Assembly: GCF_020010925.1 (NCBI RefSeq)
Contig: NZ_JAGJBZ010000001.1
Coordinates: 1,116,001 to 1,180,000, forward strand
Length of the DNA: 64,000 nt
Reading direction: 5' to 3'
Origin: Streptomyces griseiscabiei
GTDB taxonomy: Bacteria > Actinomycetota > Actinomycetes > Streptomycetales > Streptomycetaceae
Shown here: piece after piece, positions 8,399-17,460 of the stretch
Layout: each line of letters starts with the position of its first letter
Position numbering within the stretch: position 1 is the stretch's first letter
Program-made: the position numbers and the translations under genes
Notes under the pieces: model-generated
Seen by the model: only the letters and a program-made list of their open reading frames with translations
What the model was told of the DNA's origin: nothing
Databases searched by the model: none

Positions 8399-9910
8399 AT
8401 GGCGTCGTCAGCGGTGACCTCGTCCCAGTTCCCCCGTCCACAACGGCCGAACCTCGCCTTCAGGCGGCTGCGCGGGCAGCGTTCGCCGGGCGAGTTCGCC
8501 GCGGCGGTACGGCGGGCCGCGCGTGAGATCGGCGAGCGGGTGAGCTGTGACGCGCGTTACGTCGGACGGGTCGAGGCAGGCGAGATCCGCTGCCCCAACT
8601 ACGCATACGAACGGGTGTTCTTGCACATGTTCCCCGGCCGGACACTGACCGACCTGGGGTTCGCGCCCCGCGCGGAGGTACGCGGTCGGGGGGCGCGCCC
8701 CGCCGAGGAGGCGCCCTCCCCTCGCAACAAGAGCCGCTCGCACTCCTCACACGGAACGAGGGGTGAGACGGAAGGGGCGTACGAGCCGTATGACACGCAG
8801 GAGATGTACGACATGCAGGACCCGCGGGGCGACACGGGCTATGTGCGCGGCCGGCGGGGCACGCAGCACACGTACCAGAACCACGAGGAGAGCGACGTGC
8901 AACGTCGCGCGTTCATGACCGGAGGTACCGCCGCGATGGCGGCCGCCTCGTTCGGCCCCTTCGCCCTGGGGGGCACCGCCTCGGCCACGGGCCGTCCCGT
9001 GCACCGGGCTGGTACGGGGGAGGCGGGGGCCCTCGAAGCGGCCGTACGCAAGATCCGGCTGCTCGACGACCGGCACGGGGCGGACGGGCTGTACCGCAGG
9101 GCCTCGGCGCCGCTGCGGGCGGCGTACGCGCTGCTCGACGCGGGCACCACCCGGCAGGCGACCGCCGACCGGCTCTACTCGGGGGCGGGCGAACTGGCCA
9201 TCTCCGTGGGCTGGCTGGCCCATGACTCGGGCCGGTTCGACGACGCCCGCTCGCACTACGCGGAGGCCCTCGCCACCGCCCGGATGTCGGGGGACGCCGG
9301 GCTGGAGGCGCACGCGTTCTGCAACACGGCGTTCCTCGCGCGGGACGCGGGCCGCCCGCGCGAGGCGGTACGGGCGGCGCAGGCCGCGCAGCGGGTCGCC
9401 CGGCCGCTGGGCTCGCCCCGGCTGATGTCCCTGCTGGCGCTGCGGGAGGCGGGCGGCTGGGCGGGGCTCGCCGACCGCACCGGCTGCGAGCAGGCGCTGG
9501 CCCGGGCGCACGCCCTGTTCGGCCGGGGGGCGTCCGAGGCCGACCCCGAGTGGATGAGCTTCTACGGGGAGGCCGAGCTGGAGGGCCTGGAGGCGCAGTG
9601 CTGGTCCACGCTGGGCGACTGGCCGCGGGCGTCGCGGCACGCGCGCCGGGCGGCCGGGACACAGAACCCGCACTTCACCCGGAACATCGCGCTCTACACC
9701 GCCGAGCTGGCCGACGACCTCGCGCGCGGGGGGCGTCCCGACGAGGCCGCGGCGGCCGGGATGCGGGTCCTCGACCTCCTCGACGAGGTCCAGTCCTCCC
9801 GTGTCCAGCAGATGCTGGCGGGCACGGCACGGGTCCTGCTGCCGCACCGCCGGGCCTCGGGGGTGTCGGCGTTCCTGGAACGGCACGCGGGGGTCGCGCG
9901 GAGCGCATAG
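8399..9910 (+). CDS. NsdA-like regulator: N-terminal HTH plus TPR-like helical domain
   Basis: 503 residues. Residues 20-80 form an atypical helix-turn-helix (SPGEFAAAVRRAAREIG, then CDARYVGRVEAGEI). A low-complexity linker follows, then an internal RRAFMTGGTAAMAAA segment with a hydrophobic run, and a C-terminal half of helical repeats rich in Ala/Arg (for example YSGAGELAISVGWLAHDSGRFDDARSHY). This architecture fits Streptomyces NsdA-type negative regulators of sporulation and antibiotic production. The start at 8399 has GAGAGAGG 7-8 nt upstream; an in-frame ATG at 8366 is less likely. The twin-arginine-like internal segment is odd in a DNA-binding protein. Target genes are unknown. Confidence 0.75.
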   Translation: MASSAVTSSQFPRPQRPNLAFRRLRGQRSPGEFAAAVRRAAREIGERVSCDARYVGRVEAGEIRCPNYAYERVFLHMFPGRTLTDLGFAPRAEVRGRGARPAEEAPSPRNKSRSHSSHGTRGETEGAYEPYDTQEMYDMQDPRGDTGYVRGRRGTQHTYQNHEESDVQRRAFMTGGTAAMAAASFGPFALGGTASATGRPVHRAGTGEAGALEAAVRKIRLLDDRHGADGLYRRASAPLRAAYALLDAGTTRQATADRLYSGAGELAISVGWLAHDSGRFDDARSHYAEALATARMSGDAGLEAHAFCNTAFLARDAGRPREAVRAAQAAQRVARPLGSPRLMSLLALREAGGWAGLADRTGCEQALARAHALFGRGASEADPEWMSFYGEAELEGLEAQCWSTLGDWPRASRHARRAAGTQNPHFTRNIALYTAELADDLARGGRPDEAAAAGMRVLDLLDEVQSSRVQQMLAGTARVLLPHRRASGVSAFLERHAGVARSA

Positions 9911-9921
9911 CCGGGCGCCGG

Positions 9922-9985
9922 CGGCGGAGAGCCTCTGCGGCGGAGGGCGTCTTCCGCGGAGGACGTCTTGCGCGGAGGACGACGG
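9922..9985. repeat. Imperfect 16-17 nt tandem repeat between convergent genes
   Basis: Four imperfect units beginning CGGCGGAG or CGCGGAGG lie end to end, filling most of the gap between the convergent stops at 9910 and 9986. The last three share GCGGAGG followed by CGTCTT or CGACGG. Confidence 0.5.
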
Positions 9986-10582
9986 CTAGCCGGCCAGGTG
10001 CCCCGTGTCGTTCCACGACTCGATCGCCGGGTCGCCGTAGGCCCAGCCGAGGACCGACAGGGACGTCGGGTTGAGGCGCACGCGCGCGGCGAAGGAGAGG
10101 TCGAGGCCCAGCCAGCGGGCGGCTATGGAGCGCAGGACGTGGCCGTGGGCGAAGACCAGCACGTCGCGGTCGTCCGCGCGGGCCCAGGCCACCACCTCGT
10201 CCGCGCGCGCGGAGAGCTGGTCGAGGGTCTCGCCCCCGGGGACGCCGTCGCGCCACATGAGCCAGCCGGGGCGGAAGGCCTGGATCTCGGCGGGGGTGAG
10301 ACCCTCGTACGCGCCGTAGTCCACCTCCATCAGCGTGTCCCACTCGGTGGCCCGGTCGCCGAAGCCGGCCAGATCGCATGTCTCACGCGCGCGGGAGAGG
10401 GGACTCGTGCGGACGTCGACACCGGGCAGCCCGTCCAGGGGCGCCCGGTGCAGGCGCTCCCCGAGGAGCTTGGCGCCGCGCCGTCCCTCTTCGAGGAGCG
10501 GAATGTCCGTCCTGCCGGTGTGCTTCCCGAGCAGGGACCATTCCGTCTGTCCGTGCCGGGCCAGCAGGATGCGCGGTGCCAT
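9986..10582 (-). CDS. Histidine phosphatase family protein
   Basis: 198 residues of the phosphoglycerate-mutase-like fold. The phosphohistidine motif is ARHGQTEWS (His about residue 10), the second arginine is in [10 protein letters not shown], the acidic donor is in [10 protein letters not shown], and the second His is in VFAHGHVLR. All four catalytic elements are present. The ATG at 10582 follows GGAAG. Members dephosphorylate small molecules or phosphosugars; the substrate cannot be assigned. It is divergent from the PAP2-family gene. Confidence 0.9.
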   Translation of the reverse strand: MAPRILLARHGQTEWSLLGKHTGRTDIPLLEEGRRGAKLLGERLHRAPLDGLPGVDVRTSPLSRARETCDLAGFGDRATEWDTLMEVDYGAYEGLTPAEIQAFRPGWLMWRDGVPGGETLDQLSARADEVVAWARADDRDVLVFAHGHVLRSIAARWLGLDLSFAARVRLNPTSLSVLGWAYGDPAIESWNDTGHLAG

Positions 10583-10777
10583 GGGCTTCCTTTCAGGACG
10601 CCTTCGGGAAGAAGGGAGAAATCGGAGGCGGATGTCTCCATCATCGCTCACGCTGTCGGAGGGCAACCCAAAAGGCGATCCCGGCGTCTTGGACATCGTC
10701 TTGCTCAAGGGCCACAGCAGCACCACACACAGATGAACATCGACGCGTACAGGCGACAGATGGGGGAGGACGTTCGG

Positions 10778-11809
10778 ATGCCGCAGACCGAGGCGACCGA
10801 GGCACCGGTTACCAGAAGGACCGGCGCACCGGTTACCGAGGCGGCGCCGAGCTCCCGGCTCCGCTGGTGGACCGAGCTGCCGCTGATCCTGCTGGTGTAC
10901 GGGGCCTACTCGGCCGGCCGGCTGCTGGCCCGCGGCGACACCTCGCACGCCGTCGAGCACGGGCTGACGATCCTGCGGATCGAGAAGGCCCTGTGGCTCA
11001 ACGCCGAGCATCCGCTGAACCGTCTGTTCACCCGTGAACCCTGGATAGGGATACCCGCCGACTTCTGGTACGCGTCGCTGCACTACCTGGTCACACCCGC
11101 GCTCCTGGTCTGGCTCTTCAGGTCCCGCACCGTGCGCTACCGCGCGGCCCGGACCTGGCTGCTGACCTCCACGTTCATCGGCCTCATCGGCTTCACCCTG
11201 CTCCCCACCTGCCCGCCCCGGCTGCTCGCGCCCTCCCACGGCTTCGTCGACACCATGGCGTACTACAGCTCCTGGGGCTGGTGGGGCGGTGAGGCCAGCG
11301 CGCCCCGGGGCCTGGGCGGCATGACCAACCAGTACGCGGCGATGCCGAGTCTGCACGTCGGCTGGGCCCTGTGGTGCGGGGTGATCCTCTGGCGCTTCGG
11401 CGGCGGCTCCCGTCTCGTCCGCACGGCCGCGGTCGCGTATCCGCTGATCACCACGATCGTGGTGATGGGCACCGCCAACCACTACTTCCTCGACGCGGTG
11501 GCGGGCGCCGCCGTGATGGGGGCGGGTCTGCTGCTGACCCCGCTGGTGCTGCGGATCGCGGACCAGTGGCGCGGCTCGCTGGGACTCGCGGCGGTGGCCG
11601 GGGAGCGGTTCGGCGGGGCGGACCGGCGTCCGGCGGAGGAACCCGCCCTTCCCGCCACAGCGGCCTCTTCGGGCTCGATCTCCCCCATTGTCAGTGGTGG
11701 GTGCCAGACTTCCCCGGGTGAGCGATTTCCACGGCAGCGGATCACCGGACCCGAGCCGGGTGCCGCCCCCTCGGAAGCAGGGGACGGCGCTCCGGCAGCG
11801 ACTCGCTGA
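10778..11809 (+). CDS. PAP2-family / inositolphosphorylceramide-synthase-like membrane protein
   Basis: 343-residue polytopic protein with about six membrane spans. The phosphatase triad motifs are recognisable: [13 protein letters not shown] (motif 2) and [13 protein letters not shown] (motif 3), with a weak motif 1. The pattern resembles the Streptomyces PAP2/AUR1-like proteins rather than diacylglycerol-pyrophosphate phosphatases. The ATG at 10778 is selected because GGGGGAGGA lies 8 nt upstream; the ATG at 10733 lacks a ribosome site. The 3' end (about 92 nt, a low-complexity tail) overlaps the start of the nuclease gene at 11718 in another frame. Confidence 0.8.
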   Translation: MPQTEATEAPVTRRTGAPVTEAAPSSRLRWWTELPLILLVYGAYSAGRLLARGDTSHAVEHGLTILRIEKALWLNAEHPLNRLFTREPWIGIPADFWYASLHYLVTPALLVWLFRSRTVRYRAARTWLLTSTFIGLIGFTLLPTCPPRLLAPSHGFVDTMAYYSSWGWWGGEASAPRGLGGMTNQYAAMPSLHVGWALWCGVILWRFGGGSRLVRTAAVAYPLITTIVVMGTANHYFLDAVAGAAVMGAGLLLTPLVLRIADQWRGSLGLAAVAGERFGGADRRPAEEPALPATAASSGSISPIVSGGCQTSPGERFPRQRITGPEPGAAPSEAGDGAPAATR

Positions 11810-12953
11810 GCTGCGCGGACCCGAGGTCCCCCCCAAGGCGCTGGACGCGCGCGCCCTCGCGGCGCTCGCGGCCAACCCCGGCTGTGAGCGCCGCGCGCTG
11901 CTCGACGGCGCGGGGGTGAACAAGGCGGTGCTGGCGGACGCGCTCGGCTCGCCCTCCGCCTTCGGCCAGTCCCAGTTCGCCTTCATGCGGGGCAACGCCT
12001 TCGAGGCCCGCGTCAAGGCGGACGGCGGCGCGGAGCTGCTGCGGCTCACGCACGAGAGACTGGACCCCGGCGCCGAGCCGCCGAGCTCGGCGTCCGTTCC
12101 CGACCTCACCGCCGTCGGTCCCGAGGGCCGCGCCGCCCGTACGGCGCTGGCGCTGCGCGAGGCCACGGACGCGGGCGGCTGGACACTGCTGGACCACCCC
12201 ATGCTCGCGCTCGACGTCGCGGGCACCCCCGCGTTCCTGGAGCCGGACGCCGTGGTGGTCCACCCGGACGGCAGCTGGTCGGTCGTCGAGATCAAGTCCT
12301 TCCCGATGCTGGACGGTTCGGCGGACCCGGCGAAGGTCGGCGCTGCGGCCCGCCAGTCCGCGGTGTACGTGCTGGCGCTGGAGGAGGTCGCCGCCCGGCT
12401 CGGCGGCGAGTCCCGCAAGGGCTCCCCCGCTCCCGAGGTCCGCCACCGGGTGCTGTTGGTCTGCCCCAAGGACTTCACCAACCTCCCCACGGCCGCCGCG
12501 GTGGACATCCGTAAGCAACGGGCGGTCACCCGCCGCCAGTTGACCCGGCTGACCCGGATCGAGGAGATCGCGGACACCCTCCCCGAGGGCACCTGCTTCG
12601 CCACGGACCTGCCCCAGGGGCGGCTGACGGAGGCCGTCGAGGCGCTGTCCGCCACCTACGCCCCCGAGTGCCTCGCCGCCTGTGAGCTGGCCTTCCACTG
12701 CCGGGCCCGCTCCCGCACGGACGGCGCGGTCACGTCCCTGGGCCGGGCCACGCGCGCCGAGCTGGGCGGCCTCACCACGGTCGACGACGTCCTGGCGGCG
12801 GCCCACGGCCGGGCCGGCGACCCGGACGACCCCGCCGTGGCCGCGCTGCGCAGAGCCGCGGCGCTGCGGGCGGAGGCGCTGGGCACCCCGGGCGCGCGCC
12901 GCGAGGCGACCCCCGTCCTCGGTACGGCCCCGGAGGGCGTTCCGTGTCGCTGA
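11718..12953 (+). CDS. RecB/Cas4-type PD-(D/E)XK nuclease with predicted Fe-S cluster
   Basis: 411 residues that I read as a Dna2/Cas4/AddB-like nuclease. The active-site signatures appear in order: Asp177 in LEPDAVVV, Glu191-x-Lys193 in VVEIKSF, and Gln213-x3-Tyr217 in RQSAVYVLA. Four cysteines are placed as in iron-sulfur nucleases: Cys56 ([10 protein letters not shown]) before the nuclease core and Cys318-x3-Cys322-x5-Cys328 after it. GNAFEARV at 92-99 sits where the family's GxxxH/E motif lies. The GTG at 11718 is the best start but lies within the PAP2 gene; a slightly later start is possible. It overlaps the next gene by 10 nt. Nuclease activity is inferred, and the role is probably DNA repair or defence. 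Confidence 0.7.
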   Translation: MSDFHGSGSPDPSRVPPPRKQGTALRQRLAELRGPEVPPKALDARALAALAANPGCERRALLDGAGVNKAVLADALGSPSAFGQSQFAFMRGNAFEARVKADGGAELLRLTHERLDPGAEPPSSASVPDLTAVGPEGRAARTALALREATDAGGWTLLDHPMLALDVAGTPAFLEPDAVVVHPDGSWSVVEIKSFPMLDGSADPAKVGAAARQSAVYVLALEEVAARLGGESRKGSPAPEVRHRVLLVCPKDFTNLPTAAAVDIRKQRAVTRRQLTRLTRIEEIADTLPEGTCFATDLPQGRLTEAVEALSATYAPECLAACELAFHCRARSRTDGAVTSLGRATRAELGGLTTVDDVLAAAHGRAGDPDDPAVAALRRAAALRAEALGTPGARREATPVLGTAPEGVPCR

Positions 12954-14575
12954 TCGCCACCCTCGCCCGTCTCGAAGCCGTCAGCACGGGCCGCGCCCAG
13001 CCCGCCGCCACCGTCCTGCACCGGCATCTCTCGGACCGCCCCCTCGTCCTCGTGCCGCTCACCACAGCCGGTGAGGCAGGGGCCCCGCTGGGCGCGCTCG
13101 TCGGCACCGACCGGGACGCGCCCCGGCTGCTGGTGGTGGCCCAGCCCCGCGACCGCGACCTGCGGTTCGCGTTCCTGGCCGAGCTGGCGGACATCGTGCT
13201 GCCGTACATGGACACCTACGCCGACGTGGTGGAGGCGGCCGAGCGCAACGAAACCGATCCGGAGACCGGCAAACGCGTCAAGGTCGAGGTCGAACTGTGC
13301 GCGGACGCCCCGCAGTTGATCCTGCCGAGCCGCACGGGCATCGACTTCGTCCGGCTCCTCGGGCGCTCCATGCGGTTCCGGCGCACCGCCGAGCAGGACC
13401 CGGAGGCGCCCCATCCGGCGCCCCCGCGCGTGCCGTTGCTCGGCCGGTGGCTCACCCACTTCGGGGAGCGGGCGCGGGTGCCGGGCTCCTCGCTGCTGCT
13501 CGCGCTCACCGATCTGCTGTCGCGGCACTGGGCCACCGGCCAGTCCGGGGTGGAGGACCAGCACCTCGCGTCGCTGCTGGCCTGGATCGACCCGCCGGAG
13601 GGGGAGCCCGGCGAGGCGGCGGCGCGGCGGGCCGAGCTGGCGCGGGACGCCGAGGGGCAGTTGCTGTGCCCGCCCGCCGGACCCGCGACCGACCCGGCGT
13701 TCGACAACAGGCTGCTGGCCCCCGCCATCGAGCGGTACGACAAGGCGCGCCTCGCGCTGGCCGCCGCCGAGGACGGCATGGAGGCCGACGACCGGCTGGG
13801 CGCGCTGACCGCCGCCGAGCGGGAGATCCGCGCCCTGGTCGAGAGCCGCACCCGGCCCACCTGGGACGCGGTCTGGCACGGCCTCGACCTGCTGCGCGCC
13901 CTGCCGGAGGGTGCCCACGCGGCCGACCGGTGGACCCGCGACCGCTGGTCCTTCACCGGCCACCGGGACCGGATCACCGCCGGGGAGCCCCCGCAGCCCC
14001 GGATCGACGACGCGGTCACCGCCGCGAACAAACTGGCCGCGCGCGAGCGCGAACAGGCCCGCCTCGACGCCCAGGAGGCGCTGGACGACCCGCTCGTCAT
14101 GGCCGGGCGGCGGCTCGCCGGGGAGGCGTTCGCCGGAGAGGTCACGGACGTCGTGATGGCGTACAGCGAGAGCAAGCGGCCGAGCCCCCGGCCGCTGGTC
14201 ACCGTACGGACCCACGACCGGCCGCATCTCGGGGAGCGGGCGAAGGTGTACCGCTCGCTGGGCGGGAAGCCGCAGACGGCGGAGTTCGTGGCGTACGAGG
14301 AGTGCGCGGACTCCGGGGAAGGCGGGACCGGTGGCCCGGACGGCGGCCTGCTGGTGCTGCGGATCATGGACAGGATGGGGCGGGGCAAGGAGCCGGAGGC
14401 CGGGTCGGTGCCCGAGATGGGGGACCTGCTCTGCTTCACCCTCTTCGAGCACGACCAGCGGGGCGGGGCGAAGCTGCCGGACCCCGAGGAGACACCGTGG
14501 ACGCACGGCGGGCCGCCGGGTGAGCCCGACGCCGTACCGCTGCCGGACCCGGTGACCGAGGAGGACGTGCTGTGA
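12944..14575 (+). CDS. Unknown middle protein of the nuclease-helicase operon
   Basis: 543 residues, no recognisable family. The N-terminal third is beta-rich (DRPLVLVPLTT, PRLLVVAQPRDRDLRF). The middle is helical and includes a coiled-coil-like stretch (AANKLAAREREQARLDAQEAL). The C-terminal third is again beta-rich (LAGEAFAGEVTDVVMAYSES, GLLVLRIMDRM, GDLLCFTLFEH), resembling the small barrel inserted as domain 1B in Upf1/Dna2 helicases. The GTG at 12944 has GGAGGG at 6-nt spacing and overlaps the nuclease gene. The helicase gene begins inside its stop. It probably forms a complex with both. The barrel comparison is impression only. Confidence 0.7.
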   Translation: MSLIATLARLEAVSTGRAQPAATVLHRHLSDRPLVLVPLTTAGEAGAPLGALVGTDRDAPRLLVVAQPRDRDLRFAFLAELADIVLPYMDTYADVVEAAERNETDPETGKRVKVEVELCADAPQLILPSRTGIDFVRLLGRSMRFRRTAEQDPEAPHPAPPRVPLLGRWLTHFGERARVPGSSLLLALTDLLSRHWATGQSGVEDQHLASLLAWIDPPEGEPGEAAARRAELARDAEGQLLCPPAGPATDPAFDNRLLAPAIERYDKARLALAAAEDGMEADDRLGALTAAEREIRALVESRTRPTWDAVWHGLDLLRALPEGAHAADRWTRDRWSFTGHRDRITAGEPPQPRIDDAVTAANKLAAREREQARLDAQEALDDPLVMAGRRLAGEAFAGEVTDVVMAYSESKRPSPRPLVTVRTHDRPHLGERAKVYRSLGGKPQTAEFVAYEECADSGEGGTGGPDGGLLVLRIMDRMGRGKEPEAGSVPEMGDLLCFTLFEHDQRGGAKLPDPEETPWTHGGPPGEPDAVPLPDPVTEEDVL

Positions 14576-15915
14576 CCGTCACCGAGACCGTGCTCGACCC
14601 CGGGGCGGCGGCCGGCCGCGCCACCGACGCGATCCTGCGCGACACGCTGCACGGGGACGCGCGCGGGGTCGTCGTCGACTCCCCGCCCGGCGCCGGGAAG
14701 TCGACCCTCGTGGTCCGCGCCGCGCTGGAGCTGGCCTCCGCCGGACGCCCGCTGATGGTCATCGCACAGACGAACGCGCAGGTCGACGATCTGGTGATCC
14801 GGCTCGCCGAGAAGGAACCGGACCTGCCGGTCGGCCGGCTGCACAGCAGCGACAGCGACCCCTACGACAAGGCGCTGGACGCCCTGGGACACGTACGGAA
14901 GTCGACGAAGGCAGCCGATCTCGCCGGGCTGGACGTGGTGATCTCCACGGCCGCGAAGTGGGCCCACGTCAAGGGTGTCGAGCCGTGGCGGCACGCGATC
15001 GTCGACGAGGCGTACCAGATGCGGTCGGACGCGCTGCTGGCCGTGGCGGGCCTGTTCGAGCGGGCGCTGTTCGTGGGTGACCCGGGGCAGCTGGACCCGT
15101 TCGCGATCGTGGGCAGCGAGCAGTGGGCGGGGCTGTCGTACGACCCGTCGGCCTCGGCGGTGACGACCCTGCTGGCGCACAACCCCGAGCTGCCGCAGCA
15201 CCGGCTGCCCGTGTCGTGGCGGCTCCCGGCGTCGGCGGCGCCGCTGGTCTCCGACGCGTTCTACCCCTTCACCCCGTTCCGCAGCGGCACGGACCACGGG
15301 GACCGCGGGCTCGGGTTCGCGGTGCCGTCGGACGGCTCCGGCCCCGACCGGGTCATCGACGAGGCGGCGGAGTCGGGGTGGGGCCTGCTGGAGCTGCCGG
15401 CCCGGCACACACCCCGCACCGACCCGGAGGCGGTCCGGGCCGTCGCGCTGGTCGTACGGCGGCTGCTCGACCGGGGCGGGGCGGCGACCTCGGAGCGGTC
15501 CGACGAGCCGGTGCCGCTGACCGCCGACCGGATCGCCGTCGGCACGGCCCACCGCGACCAGGCCGCCGCGGTGCGCTCCGCGCTGGCGGAGCTGGGGGTC
15601 GCGGACGTGGTGGTCGACACGGCGAACCGGCTCCAGGGCCGGGAGTACGACGTCACGGTCGTCCTCCACCCGCTCTCCGGGCGGCCCGACGCGACGGCGT
15701 TCCACCTGGAGACCGGACGGCTGTGCGTCCTCGCCTCCCGGCACCGGCACGCCTGCGTCGTGGTGTGCCGCGCGGGTGTCTCCGACCTCCTCGACGACCA
15801 TCCGTCCACCGAGCCGGTCCAGCTGGGCGTCACCGTGAAGTTCCCGGACGGCTGGGAGGCGAACCACGCGGTCCTGGCGGAGCTGGGGGAACACCGGGTG
15901 GCCTGGCGGCCTTAG
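14572..15915 (+). CDS. SF1 (Upf1/Dna2-like) helicase
   Basis: 447 residues with a full set of SF1 motifs: Walker A PPGAGKST (38-45), motif Ia VIAQTNAQVDDL, Walker B IVDEAYQM (143-150), motif III FVGDPGQLDPF, Q/R of motif IV in RLPVSWRLP, motif V VDTANRLQGREYD and motif VI LCVLASRHRHACVVV. It is shorter than Dna2 or Upf1 because the stalk and barrel regions are missing or supplied by the preceding gene. The GTG at 14572 overlaps the previous stop by 4 nt. It is the last gene of the operon. Polarity is predicted 5' to 3' from the SF1B resemblance. Confidence 0.85.
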   Translation: MTVTETVLDPGAAAGRATDAILRDTLHGDARGVVVDSPPGAGKSTLVVRAALELASAGRPLMVIAQTNAQVDDLVIRLAEKEPDLPVGRLHSSDSDPYDKALDALGHVRKSTKAADLAGLDVVISTAAKWAHVKGVEPWRHAIVDEAYQMRSDALLAVAGLFERALFVGDPGQLDPFAIVGSEQWAGLSYDPSASAVTTLLAHNPELPQHRLPVSWRLPASAAPLVSDAFYPFTPFRSGTDHGDRGLGFAVPSDGSGPDRVIDEAAESGWGLLELPARHTPRTDPEAVRAVALVVRRLLDRGGAATSERSDEPVPLTADRIAVGTAHRDQAAAVRSALAELGVADVVVDTANRLQGREYDVTVVLHPLSGRPDATAFHLETGRLCVLASRHRHACVVVCRAGVSDLLDDHPSTEPVQLGVTVKFPDGWEANHAVLAELGEHRVAWRP

Positions 15916-16104
15916 GACAGATGGGGAAGGTGGGGACAGGAGCGGGGCGGCGCCTTCGGGGGCGCGGGTGTGTGAGGGGCGGGGTGCGGGGCGCCGGGTG
16001 GGCTCGATGCCCACTTGCGCGGTCACGAGACAATGGACGGTGGCCTTCCCCCCGGGACACCCCCGGGGCCGGCCCACCGAACCGTCGTACGAGGAGGAGA
16101 AGAC

Positions 16105-16467
16105 ATGGCGGAGCCCACGTCGCGTCGGAACGAACCGCGGCTACGCCCCGCGCCCCTGCTCTTCGAGCCGGCCGAGGCGGCCGGGGACCCCGAGCACTTC
16201 TTCGATCTGGAGTCGATCGACGACCCGCGGGCGCTGCTGTCGCGGGCGACGGAGTTGGCGCAGGCGTTCCGGGCGGCGGCGGACCGGGCCGTGGAGTTCC
16301 AGGCGATGGCGGCGGCGCAGCTCGCCGATCCCCGGCGGTTCGACCGGCTGACCGCGGCGGATGTCGCGGAGCGGGCGGAGTGGACCGAGGACTACGCGAA
16401 GAAGATGATCGAGTACGGGCGGGAGCTGGCCCGGGGGCGGGACGCGAGCGGGCCGGAGTCCCTCTGA
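16105..16467 (+). CDS. Small helical hypothetical protein, 120 aa
   Basis: Almost entirely helical, charged, soluble protein. The ATG at 16105 is well defined by GGAGGAGA 5-8 nt upstream. Features include FFDLESIDDPRALLSRATELAQAFRAAADRAVEFQAMAAAQL followed by a second helix pair WTEDYAKKMIEYGREL. I cannot assign a family. It stands alone, 189 nt after the helicase gene and on the same strand, and could still be read by transcription from that operon. Confidence 0.7.
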   Translation: MAEPTSRRNEPRLRPAPLLFEPAEAAGDPEHFFDLESIDDPRALLSRATELAQAFRAAADRAVEFQAMAAAQLADPRRFDRLTAADVAERAEWTEDYAKKMIEYGRELARGRDASGPESL

Positions 16468-16617
16468 GATCCGGGGCCTGGGCGGGGCTCGCACACCGGC
16501 GCTCGCCGGGTGCCGCCCCGCCCACCTGTGCCGCCCCTGGCGACGCGGGCGCCCGCCGCCACACCGTGAAGCGCTGCGGCGAATCACCACCGTGAAGCAC
16601 CGCCCTGAAACACCCTC

Positions 16618-16656
16618 TGGCATATGCCGAGTGGGCAAGATACCCCACTTGCCCAC
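16618..16656. promoter_or_regulatory. Palindrome TGGCATATGCC plus inverted repeat upstream of the 16720 gene
   Basis: TGGCATATGCC lies at 16618-16628 and is followed by a 9-bp perfect inverted repeat GTGGGCAAG (16631-16639) / CTTGCCCAC (16648-16656) with an 8-nt spacer. Both lie 65-100 nt upstream of the predicted start at 16720. The first motif recurs at 30750 upstream of the IclR gene. Confidence 0.4.
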
Positions 16657-16719
16657 CTGCCGTACCAGTTTTCGGTAACTGCCCGGGGTCGGGCGATGGC
16701 GGGCGGTACACCTGGAGTC

Positions 16720-17391
16720 ATGAGCGGTGAAGTGGGGACGGGCAGGTATCCGGGGGACGGGGTCGATGTCTCCGGGGTCACGGCGGACGGGGCGGCTTGG
16801 CTGGCCTCGGCAGGAACGTATCCGCGCAGCACGCTGACGCTGTGGGAGGAGCGGCCGGCGGCGCCGGTGGTGCTGCCCTGCGGCACCGTCTTCGACGTCG
16901 TCAGCGTGCCGGCGATCTTCGGGCGGCGGATGCTCGACCGGCTGTGGGACGGGGGCCCCGGTTCGGGACCGGTCGCCGTCTACCGGGGGCGCATGCTGCT
17001 GTTCGCCTCCCCCGGCACCGCCCAGCGGCTGCCCACCCTCCTGGAGTGGGAGGAGTGGGGCTCCCCCGGCCGTACCGGCGCCGTCCCGCCCCTCCTCTGC
17101 CACGGCGCCGGCGACGCGGTCACGGTCCCGGCCGTCCTCCGCCCCGACCCCTCCGACCGGACCGATCCGGCCGACCGGCCCGGCGGTCCCGGACGCCCCG
17201 GAGTCACCCGGCTCGGGTCCCGCTGGCTCGTCGCCCCGGACACCCTGCGACCTTGGCTTCCGGGGCCCGAGGTACTGCTCTGGGCGGCCGTCCGCGCGGC
17301 CCGGTCGAGCGCCTCCGCGACCGTGCGGGTATCGATTTTTCCTCCCGCCGATCAGGGTGCTAAGGTCTACGACGTCAGCAGGCGCCGCTAG
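16720..17391 (+). CDS. Primase/polymerase-like conserved actinobacterial protein
   Basis: 223 residues. The sequence TYPRSTLTLWEERP, VVLPCGTVFDVVSVPAIFGRRMLDRLW and GPVAVYRGRMLLFASPGTAQRLP is the pattern of Streptomyces proteins annotated as bifunctional DNA primase/polymerase-like (AEP-related N-terminal domain). The catalytic acidic residues of true primases are not evident, so enzymatic activity is doubtful. The ATG at 16720 has a GGAG close by; ATG 16696 is an alternative. Its stop codon TAG is inside the following tRNA-Lys gene, and the tRNA promoter must lie within its last codons. Confidence 0.65.
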   Translation: MSGEVGTGRYPGDGVDVSGVTADGAAWLASAGTYPRSTLTLWEERPAAPVVLPCGTVFDVVSVPAIFGRRMLDRLWDGGPGSGPVAVYRGRMLLFASPGTAQRLPTLLEWEEWGSPGRTGAVPPLLCHGAGDAVTVPAVLRPDPSDRTDPADRPGGPGRPGVTRLGSRWLVAPDTLRPWLPGPEVLLWAAVRAARSSASATVRVSIFPPADQGAKVYDVSRRR

Positions 17392-17455
17392 CTCAGTTGG
17401 TTAGAGCAGCTGACTCTTAATCAGCGGGTCCGGGGTTCGAGTCCCTGGCGGCGCA
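17382..17455 (+). tRNA. tRNA-Lys (CTT), copy 1
   Basis: 74-nt cloverleaf: acceptor GCGCCGC pairs with GCGGCGC and discriminator A, D-arm GCTC/GAGC, anticodon stem GCTGA/TCAGC with loop CTCTTAA giving anticodon CTT, T-arm with GGTTCGAGTCC. CCA is not encoded. Identical in sequence to copies at 31774 and 39865. The first 10 nt overlap the end of the upstream coding gene. Confidence 0.97.
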
Positions 17456-17460
17456 CGACA

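Noticed and set aside
11718..15915. Cas4 adaptation module
   Set aside because: The nuclease resembles Cas4, but there is no cas1/cas2 and no repeat array in the window.
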